A stretch of 15,890 nucleotides of DNA from Planoprotostelium fungivorum. Its lineage: Eukaryota; Evosea; Variosea; Cavosteliida; Cavosteliaceae. Both the position numbers and the translations under genes were made by a program. The stretch spans positions 1-15,890 of the forward strand of contig MDYQ01000420.1 in NCBI GenBank assembly GCA_003024175.1, given 5' to 3'. Within the stretch, counting starts at the first letter, position 1; each line of letters starts with the position of its first letter. The notes under the pieces are model-generated. The model did no database searches. It saw nothing but the letters and a program-made list of their open reading frames with translations, and was not told where the DNA came from. This document shows positions 1 through 8,949 of the stretch, piece after piece.

Positions 1-2274
1 TCTCTCTCACCTTCTTTGGATCTCCCGACTTGATCAAGATCTTCTGCTTACCAGCAGAGAGGGCCATCAGATTCCTCTTGAGATCAGCAGCGGGGATGTT
101 GGTGGTGTCGTTGATCTCCTTGCAGGTGTACTCCGTCCTGTCGTTGAAGAGGAGCAGGGCCACCATCTGATGTGTCGACACGGACAGGATCTTGGCCACC
201 TTGGCTGAAGGATCGAAGATGGCCTTCACTTCTGCTGAGCCCTACCCTCGTCATTCTTCGTCTCTTCTTCCCTCTCACCATGTTCGTCTGCCAGCTCAAC
301 TTTCTTCCGTTATGGCAGCTCAGGTAATACTTCTTGAAAGCCTGAGAGGTTGTCAGAATCAAGTGAGAGGACGAGTTGTACCTCGCAGGCCTTGATGACT
401 TCCTGAGGTAGATTGCAGGCGTTGCTCTGAGCTGTGGGCCAGAAACCAGTCGTGAGGACGTTGACGCTGAGATCGACACCACCAAAGACATCCTTTGTAC
501 TCTGGTTGGGGTACTGGTTGGAACAGTGAGACTTGAATCCTTCCATCGTGTCCTTGGATAGCTTCATGTCCGTGAACATTCCCGCCAATTTCGATGTGAA
601 TTGGAATCCACACTCGGCCTGTGACTGTGAGAGGGTGTCGAATGGATGGCTCACCTTGAGCTTAGAGATCATGTTCTGCTCCACATCATCCGATACGCTG
701 CGACCCAACAAGAGTCTCTTGGCCAGATGCTGCTTGTAATACTTCTCGAAGACGTCCTTCTCTTGCAGGAAGCGGAACAACATCATCACCTGTCCTGGGT
801 TCGTCATCCTTCTCAGAGCATCCTCTCACCTTGTCTAACACGACGTCCACTTCGGCCTCGCTGACGCCCTTGAGTCCCTTCTTCAGCTTCTCATCGATGA
901 AGAGTGAGATGTACTCTGCCGATTTGCTGTTCAGATTGATGAAATACTCGAAGGCCTGGAGAAAATGAGTTCATTGTTTGATGAATTCTCTGATGATTCG
1001 ATGTACCTGGTTCATGGACTGACTGAACATCTTATCGTTACCGAGAGCAGTGGATAGGATGACATCATACTTGTCCTTCATATCGAGGAGAGCCTGAACG
1101 AGGGCGAGGTGGTCCTTCTGCTTCTCTTCGTCCTGAATGAGTCCCTTTCCAACGTCCTTGATGTACTTGGAGATCACTTCACTGACCAGGTTGTGACCCT
1201 GAGGTACCCTTCCAAAGAGAAGGTACATCCTCTTCAGATCGTCGATCTTGTTGTCTCTCAACATGGATATACATCCAGACTGCTCCATCTGTTGCGTCAT
1301 CAGTCACCTCTCCATGTGATCTCATGCACGAGAAGGATAACACACATCTACAAGGGTTCTCATGTGGTTGGAGATGAGCTCTCTCTCGACAACTTCTTTC
1401 AGTTTGACTTCGGTGCTGGGGTCCATGTAGTGGTTCACCCTCTCTAACTCCTCCTTGATGCGCGATTCCACCTGTCTCGATTCAGCATCTCGCTCATCCG
1501 CTGATCTTCACCTTCTTCATGTAATCTGAGCAGCTGTTGGAAGAGATGAACTCCTGGCTCTCTTTCTTGAAGAAGTTGGAGGAGGTGTCCAGGAAGTTCC
1601 TCTCAAAGTCCTCCTCATACACAGTCTTTGAGCCGGCCCTGAGATCGACCAACATCTGAGTGATACTCTTGATCAATCCTCGGTTGATCTGGTTGCCGTT
1701 ACGCTCGTATTCGATGAGCGAGAGGAGGAGGTTGAGGAGTCTGTCCTTTACGTCTGCTGCCCTGGCTATGATATCACGGAATCTCTGGAGGCCCAATTCA
1801 TAGACGGGGGCGACTTCGTTACTCTGGACGTACACGCGGTCCTATTCATGCGATGAGTGTTGGAATGGTGACGTGACGTCGCTCACCATGTACATCAGAA
1901 TGTCTCGGATCATAAGCATGCAAACTTTGTGATCGCCCCAAGACTTGTTCATGATGGATAGGAACTCTTCATCTACAGATCTGACGATGACGCTGCGGAC
2001 ATCTTCCAGATGTTTGTCGAGTTCGGTTTTGAGGCCGTTATATAACATGTCTCCATATTTGTGTAAGACCATGTTGTATGCATTTCTGTTATAAGATCAA
2101 CATTTTGGGCCGCTGATGGTAAAATCACCTATATAGTTCTTCGAAACTGAGACCGCTGGCATTTTGTTTATGAATCTCGTGAATGGCCCTCTGTAATAAC
2201 TTCCACGTCTTATCTGCGTAGTCTGGGTCCATAGACACCTGACGGTAAGGTTTGATGGTAATCTTTTTCTTCAT
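1..2274 (-). CDS. CUL3: Cullin-3, scaffold of BTB-Cul3 ubiquitin ligases (C-terminus outside window)
   Basis: Ten exons on the minus strand: 2274-2129, 2085-1887, 1841-1512, 1471-1346, 1288-1007, 955-830, 789-655, 618-382, 341-279 and 241-11, with a donor at 10. Every junction keeps frame and gives 625 residues. The start ATG lies in CACCATG. Introns are 36-57 nt, nearly all starting GTGAG or GTACA. The protein follows animal CUL3 throughout: N-terminal [11 protein letters not shown] (the helix that binds BTB adaptors), [37 protein letters not shown] and [17 protein letters not shown], ending in the cullin-homology region. Known role: CUL3 bridges BTB substrate adaptors and the RBX1 RING protein. 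The neddylation-site and winged-helix end (about 130 residues in homologues) would lie left of base 1. The 36-nt intron at 654-619 is a multiple of three without a stop, so unspliced RNA would add 12 residues. Recognition is very secure; single splice sites are slightly less so. Confidence 0.96.
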
Positions 2275-2427
2275 GGTGAGCGATGAGGAAGGGGTTTCGA
2301 GTTGGATGAACTCGTCAGTGAAAGAGCTTCAGTGAAACCCTTCACCGTAGACTGTCTGCGAAACGAAAATGGGTGATCGCTCTACACTGCCTTATTTCTG
2401 ACATTTATTTCTCACGGCTCATGTGTG
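2275..2427. promoter_or_regulatory. Shared 5' region between divergent cullin-3 and ankyrin genes
   Basis: Only 153 bases separate the cullin-3 ATG (minus) from the ankyrin-gene ATG (plus), so promoters and 5' leaders of both genes must fit here or overlap the genes. I see no clear TATA box or repeat. An earlier ATG at 2421 is in another frame and reaches a stop after about 30 codons, so it could be a short upstream ORF for the ankyrin gene. The regulatory role is inferred from position only. Confidence 0.45.
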
Positions 2428-3807
2428 ATGGAGGCACGTACTTCTATCGAGCGTGGTCTGTTGTCTACTCGGTTGCAAACGGACAGAAATGTGTCGATGC
2501 CAAAGTTCATTGAAGCATCTATGAGGGGAGACCTTCCGATGCTCACCCAACTCTTAGCATCATCCGAAACGGATGTGAATCAATTAGACGAAGAATCGAT
2601 GTCAGCTTTACATTGGGTAAAGTTCATTTTGTTTGGAGTTGATGCATCAATCTACCGGATCTGACTTATATAGGCCTGTGCCTATGGAGAGATCAGAGTG
2701 ATACAATTACTTTTACAAGACAAACGAACCGATGTCTTGATCACCAACAAGAGAGGAGGAACAAGTCTGCACCAAGCGGTCGTCTCAGGGTCTTCTAGTT
2801 CAGTGAGAGAGCTCCTGAAAGATGGAAGGATCAGGTACATCACCCAATGATACTCCATGTGACACGATCTCAGACAGTCCATCAATTTCGCCAACATGTG
2901 GAAAGAGACGGCCCTTCACATTGCGTAAGACTATTCAAGTATCGAACGGTGTCGATAATCATCAATCAGTGCCACCCGTGGTGATGCAGAGATCGCTTTC
3001 CTTCTATTAGAGGGAGGAGCCGACAGAGAGCTCGAAGATAAATGGGGAAAGACACCACAAGATGTTGCCCAAGACTACGGTAATCTCGATTCCTGCACAT
3101 CATCTCATCTCGAATCAGGTGAAACATCCACTTCAAAAGTGATCCACGATTTCGTTCTGGGTCAGTCTCAACCACCATCCACCATCACGAAGATGACACT
3201 GCCACCATCAAAGACACCCGTCCAGAAGAGGGTCCTCTCCAAACTCTTAGAAGCACCCCTCGACGAACAGGCGGCTCTGACGTGGATACAAGACCCCAAC
3301 ATGGACATCAATGGTGCCGATTACATGAGATGGACCGCCCTCCACAAAGTCGCCGCCTGGGAGAAACCAAACGTCTTGAGAGCCCTCCTGGACCACCCCG
3401 ACATCCGTGTAGACTCCCTCGGCATGGACGGAGACACACCATTGCACTCAGCCCTTTCGAACGGTGCCATCCAATGTGCTCACATGTTGATCCTCGATGG
3501 CCGCTCTCCTCTGACTCGTGCCAATAACACGGGAGTGACCCCTCTGATGTTGGCGGCGGCCTTGGGAGAGGAGAGTTTATTCAGAGCTCTTTATGATGAG
3601 AGTTTGGTCAAAGAAGAGACGAGAGAGGGGAAGACGGCGTGGCATTTTGCAAGGGAGAACGGACACGAACACTTATCTTCTCTCCTTCCTGCCGCAGAGA
3701 TGGTGAGACCAAAGACAGTGCCCGTCAAACAGTCGAGGAAGTTGAATCCCAAATTGATTGCCATTCAAGAGGCCATCAAGAACGGAACGAAAGAGAATGA
3801 AGAGTGA
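2428..3807 (+). CDS. Ankyrin-repeat protein, about 399 residues
   Basis: Five exons: 2428-2616, 2674-2834, 2874-2924, 2970-3079 and 3119-3807, total 1200 nt in frame. Introns are 57, 39, 45 and 39 nt. The product is almost wholly ankyrin repeats. Repeat cores visible include SALHWACAYGEIRVIQLLLQ, TSLHQAVVSGSSSSVRELL, ETALHIAATRGDAEIAFLLL, TALHKVAAWEKPNVLRALL, TPLHSALSNGAIQCAHMLI and TPLMLAAALGEESLFRALY. A basic, proline-containing linker of about 50 residues (PPSTITKMTLPPSKTP region) splits an N-terminal from a C-terminal repeat block, and the C-terminus is a charged tail. No signal peptide or catalytic domain is seen, so a protein-interaction role is likely but the partner is unknown. The last intron (3080-3118) is 39 nt, in frame and stop-free, so its retention would add 13 residues. 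The gene is convergent with RED: the stop codons are 10 bases apart. Confidence 0.88.
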
Positions 3808-3817
3808 GAGACAGAGT

Positions 3818-4560
3818 TTATTTGATTTTCGCCTTCTTTGATAAGTCTGCACGAGATGAGTGAGATGTCGAAGAATGTGGGATCACCTTCTGCGGATGGA
3901 GCACTGTTCTTATTCGTCTTCCTCTCCGAGATGATCTGTTGTGCGATCAGTGATGATGATCAACTCGATGTGAACTCACGGAATCAATCTTGTTCATCTG
4001 GCTGTCCAATTGTTTGTCACTCTGCACCTTCTGCCCCGGCTTCCTCTTCTGCTTTCTATTATCTCTCAGTCAAGTTCTCGTTTCCCTCTCACCCTTTCTG
4101 TTTCCCGACATCGTTCTTGACATAATTAGGATTGTTGGGGTCCAATGAATAGTGCTCGTACGTGCTTCATCTCCATCAGTTCTCTCTCATTTCTACAAAG
4201 ACCAGAATCAAATCAAAATAAATCATCTCACCTCGGATAACATTCAGTGTAATCATCCATAGAGGATGCCTGCTCTCTCTCTTTTCGTTTCTGAGCTGGT
4301 GATTGTGAGCCACCGTTTCACCTCGAATTTTCACCTCTCGCGGCTTCTTGGATCTGTTGGGATAGGCATTGAGTTCCGGTTGAACATCATTCTTGTAGTC
4401 TTCCTTGGTCAGTGGCTGTCATTTGTTACTCGTGAGTGAACTACTTCACTGCACCTTATCGAAATAAGCCTTCTTCTCTGGAGATCGTTCCACTGCAGGT
4501 GCTGATTTCTTCACTTCTGGGATTGTTGGTACATAATCAGTGCCGGCGTCGGGAAATATA
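3818..4560 (-). CDS. IK: C-terminal part of RED/IK spliceosomal protein, 5' part missing
   Basis: Seven minus-strand exons: 4560-4455, 4415-4335, 4290-4232, 4164-4093, 4055-3980, 3935-3887 and 3846-3818, ending in TAA. Introns are 39, 44, 67, 37, 44 and 40 nt, and frame is kept throughout for about 157 codons. Recognition rests on family hallmarks in the right order: IFPDAGTDYVP (compare IFEDIGDYVP in animal RED), a charged region with KRKERE, DDYTECYP (compare NSYAECYP), a DKQLDSQMNKID stretch matching DRQWKKISAI, IISERK, and a lysine-rich end (KKAKIK). Known role: RED pairs with SMU1 in the spliceosomal B complex and acts in the nucleus. The conserved N-terminal RED domain is absent and a retroelement begins about 190 bases upstream, so this copy is truncated by insertion, rearrangement or misassembly. 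One intron (4231-4165) needs an AAG acceptor; a TAG acceptor inside it gives an early stop. Confidence 0.8.
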
Positions 4561-4753
4561 CTGTAAGAGTTAGACTCACGTCAGAGGCGGATTCCACGAT
4601 AGAAATAGGCTAGAAAAGGTTCCTGACTTCTTCTTTGGCAAAGAGGCCTTGAATGGTTTATTTATGACAAAGTTGTGTGTCGTTTGGAGATATCTCTTTC
4701 CAATATTTTGGTCTACAACTCGGAATCACCAATCGATTCTACGCTTCCTTACA
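4561..4753. other. Junction between RED remnant and retroelement
   Basis: On the minus strand an ORF without ATG runs from 4725 to 4580 (lysine-rich stretch SLPKKKSG) and could be an upstream RED exon. I cannot join it to 4560 convincingly: the only canonical split would be a 19-nt intron at 4579-4561. The bases from 4753 downward (TGTAAGGAAGCG) directly follow the retroelement polypurine tract and may be the first bases of its 3' LTR. Where the element ends and RED begins is not visible. Confidence 0.35.
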
Positions 4754-4766
4754 TAGTCCCCCTCGA

Positions 4767-6119
4767 TTAGTGATGCAGAGTTCTCTTTCGTCTCTTGGTC
4801 TTCTCCTGTGTAGATTTAGAATGGCGCAAGTAATCTTTGAGAGCGTCTTTACAATGGCCTGTATCTGTGATCCAGTCTTCATTGTTCTTTGGGTCGAGGT
4901 CGTAACCCTGCCATTTAACAAGATATTCTGTGTACTTGTGTTTGCGGCCTCGCTGTCGAGAGTCCACAATACGTTCCACGATGTATTCTTCGTTGTTCTC
5001 AATCATCACTGGCTGTGGAGGAGGATCCTTCTGCCCGTTGAAAGAGTTAGCATAGTACAGGGTGAGAAGACTAGTATGGAATACAGGGTGAATCTTCATG
5101 CCGTCAGGGAGTTTTAATTTATATGAGTCAGAGTTTGGGTACACTTCTTTGATAACGGTATAAGGGNCCTTGAGGGCGTCTTTGCAGTGGTCTGTATCTG
5201 TGATCCAGTCTTCATTGTTCTTTGGGTCAAGGTCGTAACCTTGCCACTTGACGAGATATTCTGTGTACTTGTGCTTGCGACCTCGCTGTCGAGAGTCCAC
5301 AATACGTTCCACAATATATTCCTCGTTGTTCTCAATCATCACTGGCTGTGGAGGAGGATCCTTCCGCCCGTTGAAAGAGTTGGCATAGTACGGGGTGAGA
5401 AGACTAGTATGGAATACAGGGTGAATCTTCATGCCGTCAGGGAGTTTCAACTTGTAGGAATCAGAGTTTGGGTACACTTCTTTGATAACCGTGTAAGGGC
5501 CCAATCTCTTATCAGACCATTTGACCTTTGGCCGTGTGGTCTTGATATTCTCTGAGGACAACAACACTTGATCACCTGGTTTGTACTTTGTGGCAGCACT
5601 ACAGTGACGATCAGCGTACTTCTTGATCTCTTCTCGAGCAAACTGCAGCTGACTCCTTGCAAATGACTCTGCATCCTGCAATTGCTCAGCCAGTTTGTTG
5701 GGATTGTCTGAGATAGACTTTGAAGCAGCTTCTGTGAAACGGGGATTTAATCCAGTGTTGGCAAAGAAAGGAGTGCACTGGATCGACGAGTGCTTGGTGT
5801 TGTTGTATGCAAATTCTCCTGTGGCTAACAAAATGTACCAATCATCCTGATGATAATCGCAGAATGCCCGTATATACTGATTGAGAACGGAATTAGTCCT
5901 TTCAGACTGACCATCAGTCTCAGGGTGGTACGAAGTAGATAAGACGGGGGTTAACTTTAACGCCTTCCAGAAGTGAGACCAGAATTGAGAACTAAATTGA
6001 ACTCCACAATCAGAAATGATCTGTTCAGGGATCCCATGGTAACGGACAACTCGATCAATGAAGAGTAAGGCCGTCTGTTCAGATGTGATGCCTGTGGAAC
6101 ATGCCGTAAAATGGGCCAT
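4767..6119 (-). pseudogene. Integrase core plus chromodomain, truncated at its N-terminus
   Basis: The ORF of 450 codons is open throughout. Residue 1 is the MAHF that normally follows the first catalytic Asp of the integrase, so that Asp, the zinc-binding HHCC module and all upstream pol domains are missing. Still present are the second Asp (SDCGVQF, residue 37; the usual SDRG is changed) and the catalytic Glu in HPETDGQSERTN (residue 73). A GPY/F module (GPYTVIKEV, about 208-216) and a chromodomain (EYIVERIVDSR to YLVKWQGYDLDP, about 268-317) follow. After the N the GPY/F module and chromodomain occur a second time, ending in a short basic tail. Chromodomains steer chromoviral integrases to marked chromatin. 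The doubled end is most likely an assembly join of two copies, so the true protein probably has one chromodomain. Confidence 0.85.
4836..5499. repeat. Direct duplication (2 x 331 bp) across the N at 5167
   Basis: Bases 4836-5166 and 5169-5499 align without gaps at an offset of 333. I count roughly 25 differences, nearly all transitions and mostly at third codon positions (about 92% identity by eye). The copies meet at a lone N. Because the offset is 111 codons, the frame passes through the N and yields two chromodomains. The divergence is too high for read error and fits two different element copies or alleles. Confidence 0.9.
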
Positions 6120-6509
6120 TGTTATGACGCTACGTTGTAGAGAAGGAATATCAACGACAAAGGAATTGATTTAACGGTCTACAATTGTATTGTGTAATAA
6201 AAGGGGATTGTTCAAAGCCCATCCAAAAGGAGAGGTCTCGTACACAAACTATCCAAGTTGCCCATCTTCGTGAATCCTTTGCCCTACTATCAAGAGTGAG
6301 ATCATCCAACCATAACATGGATGATCTCACTCTTGATAGTAGGGCAAAGGATTCACGAAGATGGGCAACTTGGATAGTTTGTGTACAAGACCTCTCCTTT
6401 TGGATGGGCTTCAAACAATCCCTTTTTATTACACAACACAATTGTAGACCGTTAAATCAATTCCTTTTCCCGTCGATATTCCTTCTCTACAACGTAGCGT
6501 CATAACAAT
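6118..6509. repeat. Near-perfect 390-bp palindrome of LTR-like arms
   Basis: Left arm 6118-6308 and right arm 6318-6509 are inverted copies of about 190 bp, separated by nine bases (ACCATAACA). I count fewer than ten differences, including one indel. The outer ends read TGTTATGACGC and GCGTCATAACA. The left arm plus spacer (6120-6317, 198 bp) is itself bounded by TGTTATG and CATAACA, as in a short LTR, with AATAAAA inside. Left flank is retroelement and right flank is hAT, and no target-site duplication is visible. Options: two inverted solo LTRs, a foldback element, or a rearrangement junction. Confidence 0.85.
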
Positions 6510-6993
6510 AACCCTCTCAACACCTCCTTTGGAGCTTCCATTGAAGCGGTGGGTATCATATCAAAACTTAATCCATCAAAACTCTAACGTTCAATGCAGA
6601 AGATCTTTGCTGATATGGAAGCGGAGGTGAACAAGATCTCCAACAATGACCCCATCGACATATGGCTCCAGGACCGGCCTGTATTTTGTCATGTTGATGG
6701 GAAGCCACAAGCTATAGACCCCATTGAATATTGGTTGGCCAAACTCAACAGTGCAACTGACCATCACCATTGCCTTGCCCAGATGGCTCTCGATGTGCTT
6801 TCCTGCCCCGCCACGTCTACTGACGTAGAAAGGTGAGAGGCACGAGTCGTGTTTATTGACCCATCTCAGATTCTTCTCGTTCTCCGGTCGTCAGGTGTCA
6901 AGCCTTTGCCACAATCTCTCAATGTCTTTGCTTTCCTCCCTCTCTACTCTTGGTGCGTGGTCTTGCAAAGGGTTCGTTCCCGGTGTCCCCTGA
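6510..6993 (+). pseudogene. hAT transposase C-terminal fragment
   Basis: Three exon pieces: about 6510-6548, 6600-6832 and 6870-6993 (TGA), with introns of 51 and 37 nt. The protein shows the hAT C-terminal dimerisation signature: PIEYWLAKLNSA, LAQMALDVLSCPATSTDVER, then across the 37-nt intron RFFSFSGRQVSS and CHNLSMSLLSSLSTLGAW. This matches the fungal-type arrangement (ATSxxVER-FS-G, a short helix, then LGxW). The N-terminal BED finger, the DDE residues and the terminal inverted repeats are missing, and the left edge meets the palindrome, so it is a remnant. The intron lies inside the dimerisation domain and uses the same GTGAG/CTCAG sites as host genes. Confidence 0.75.
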
Positions 6994-7012
6994 AAAGAGA
7001 AAGAATAAAACC

Positions 7013-7164
7013 GAGACGGTCTCAAGACGGTCTGAGACAAGACTTGTTTGTCTCGTCTTTGTCTCGTCTTGCGGTTTGGTCAGAGACAGGACGGGACGAG
7101 ACACCCCTCTGTCTCATCGCGTCTCGACATTGAGACAGAGACAGTCTCAAGACGAGACCGTCTC
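7013..7164. repeat. GAGAC/GTCTC-rich array in both orientations
   Basis: I count 14 GAGAC or GTCTC pentamers in 152 bases, including the palindrome GAGACGGTCTC at 7013-7023 and the cluster GAGACAGAGACAGTCTC at 7132-7148. Spacing is irregular and orientations alternate, so it is not a simple tandem satellite. The RNA of either strand could form many alternative short stems. It lies between the hAT remnant (stop 6993) and the next gene (ATG 7281). Origin unknown; it could be a TE subterminal repeat or a regulatory array. Confidence 0.8.
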
Positions 7165-7280
7165 TGCAGGTCCTTACGCTGCAACGTACAATCTTTATAT
7201 GGCCTTAGTTGCAGGATGCTTAGAGTCTCAGTGCATAACGGATTGGGTGTCAGATAAGGACTCACAGTGGTGGGTAAACA

Positions 7281-8069
7281 ATGTGGACGATCTGGACGAC
7301 TGAACAGGTGAGATTTCGATTTGTTATTTGACTGAACATATCAGAGAAATTACCGCTCAACACTTGCGCGCCGTGTGATTACAGCAATCACCGCGCTTGC
7401 ACGGTGAATTCCGTATCACAAACCTACTGGACCACTTCAAGCTCCTGTAACAACTTTCTCAGTACACTGATGGATCATGGTCTCATTTGGGCTCGCAATT
7501 ATGGCAAGCACGGGAAAGATGAAGGGCTTGTGAGAGCGTTTGAGAAGAGCGAGAAGTTCAGCATCTATCTGTCAAATCCTCCAGGTGAGAGATCTTTTGT
7601 AGTGTATTTGGAATAATTTTCAGTATTTCGGTTTACACATATACTATGGTTCAAAATATACAGCACGTATTTCGAAATAACAGATCTACCACTGTTTACT
7701 ATCAACTGACATTCGATAGGATCTGGAAATCCATCCACGTACACACCCTTGGAAGATCGGGTCGTTGCGAAATTTACTGAAAAAAAAATCTGTATCTCAA
7801 GATGATGACAAGCCTCCCAGACCATCCAAGCGAGCCAAGGTTGACAAGATGACACCGATTGAGCCTGACGTGAGTCTCATGTACATTTCGAGAATTGTGA
7901 CAAGATGCAGAGCGAGAATTTAGTAAACCTTGAGGAAGAAGATGCTCCGTCGTCTGTAGATTTGAAGATAGCTGAAGTTCAGCGCGCAACTGAACTTGCA
8001 TTGGGCGAGTTCTGCACGCAACAGAGCCAGATGATGCAGATGCTAACTCAGTTGATGGAACGCCAATAA
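7281..8069 (+). CDS. Unrecognised protein with a glutamine-rich C-terminal helix
   Basis: Proposed exons: 7281-7307, 7345-7403, 7463-7584, 7720-7869 and 7911-8069. The first three join cleanly through 37- and 59-nt introns with good acceptors, and the last two through a 41-nt GTGAG/GCAG intron. The N-terminal half is basic and aromatic (RNYRSTLARRVITAITALAR, LIWARNYGKHGKDEGL). A basic, NLS-like stretch follows (KPPRPSKRAKVDK), then an acidic patch, and the protein ends in a probable amphipathic helix (CTQQSQMMQMLTQLMERQ). The 7585-7719 segment is long for an intron here, and frames either side differ by one base. A run of nine A at 7780-7788 would fix this if it were eight. It is possibly a nuclear or DNA-binding protein; I do not recognise a family. 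Confidence 0.5.
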
Positions 8070-8274
8070 TGGTTGATAAAACTCAAGAGCAAATTGCGAA
8101 ATATAACAAATATTTATGTGTAACATTTCGAAAAACAGTAGAAAAACATTTCAAAATCCATTGCGAGCATTGCTGACGGCTATTCCGAGCCCCCAGCATA
8201 TCCTCTTTGTCTCTGGATCTGCTTATATCTTCTTTGAAAATATTGCTACCTCATTGCGGCTCATCTGATGTGAA

Positions 8275-8822
8275 CTAACTACAGATCGGTAGGACGCTGA
8301 AAAGGCTCATCTTCATCTTCATCTCTCCAAAGCCATCAGTATCAGCAAGTCCCTTCTTCTCCGTAATGGTGACAGCATCTAACGATTCTTGAGCTCCCTT
8401 GGAGGACAGCCAGTCAGTTGGCTGATGATCTGTGCTCTACTCCTGCGATGAAACCGGTGTATCTGATGGACGAGATGGACGTGGATGTCTGGGACTCCGC
8501 TGTTTCTGTTCCATCAGATGCCTGCTTTCACATCAATGTACGACGTTGATGATAATGAATCACCTCAATCTCGCCCAGTGGTACCTTGTCATGGGCTGAT
8601 ACCATTTGCCGTCTCTTGGCTGCCCTTTCCTCTTGTCTTGCGATGGGTCCAAGTTCGCTAATACAGAAATAGAAGAATGGGAGTCAAGAGAAATCGATCA
8701 TAGATATTGATAAGACGCACCTCCCTGAGTCTAAGGTCAAATCACATTTTACATCCTCAATTTTCTTCACACTTTGAACTGCCGCACCATTAGTATCCGT
8801 GCATCAACTCACTATTCAACAT
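8275..8822 (-). CDS. Small unrecognised protein, about 121 residues
   Basis: Exons 8822-8813, 8778-8721, 8657-8564, 8521-8441 and 8397-8275 sum to 366 nt in frame with a TAG stop. Introns are 34, 63, 42 and 43 nt. The first (8812-8779) contains a textbook TACTAAT branch-point motif, and the last contains CTGAC and ends in AAG. If that last intron is not spliced the protein stops at 8414 (89 residues). The product is hydrophilic: a lysine/arginine-rich helix (ARQEERAAKRRQMVSAHDKV), a Ser/Thr-rich linker, then a mixed C-terminus. There is no signal peptide, membrane span or known domain. It is divergent from the amidotransferase-like gene across 127 bases. Coding is supported by frame continuity over five exons, not by homology. 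Confidence 0.5.
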
Positions 8823-8949
8823 CTGGAACAAGTTTCAGTCAGATCGATCCATTTGAATTATTGCTCATGGGAATTTATTGTACAACCTTAATAATTATTA
8901 TCCCGCACAACGATTGTAGATCGGGGTACAACATCACCAAACACATTGG
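8823..8949. promoter_or_regulatory. Shared 5' region of a second divergent gene pair
   Basis: This AT-rich stretch of 127 bases lies between the ATG of the small minus-strand gene and the ATG of the amidotransferase-like gene. TTAATAATTATTA at 8889-8901 is a 13-base odd palindrome and the most AT-rich point. A TAG at 8917-8919, in frame with the 8950 ATG, shows that ATG is the first in its frame. The promoter role is inferred from position. Confidence 0.4.

Larger units (their letters stand above)
4754..6119 (-). mobile_element. Ty3/gypsy chromovirus fragment (3' half of pol)
   Basis: The block holds the integrase and chromodomain end of a Ty3/gypsy pol gene and, after its stop codon, a purine tract (GAGGGGGA, 4764-4757) followed by TGTAAGG, the usual arrangement at the 3' LTR border. 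There is no gag, protease, reverse transcriptase or complete LTR. It is cut sharply at 6118-6119, where the near-palindrome starts. A single N at 5167 joins two versions of the 3' end. It is non-autonomous as assembled. Confidence 0.85.

Noticed and set aside
4561-4579. A 19-nt intron (GTGAGTCTAACTCTTACAG) in RED
   Set aside because: It has donor, branch-like CTAAC and acceptor, but another frame is open through the same bases directly into the RED exon, so no such extreme intron is needed.
4700-4753. Complete 3' LTR of the chromovirus
   Set aside because: Only the first bases after the polypurine tract look LTR-like. No matching 5' LTR or TG...CA unit of plausible length is visible before RED sequence begins.
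6151-6505. ORFs of 96 and 106 codons on both strands of the palindrome
   Set aside because: They mirror each other because the DNA is palindromic; there is no protein family resemblance.
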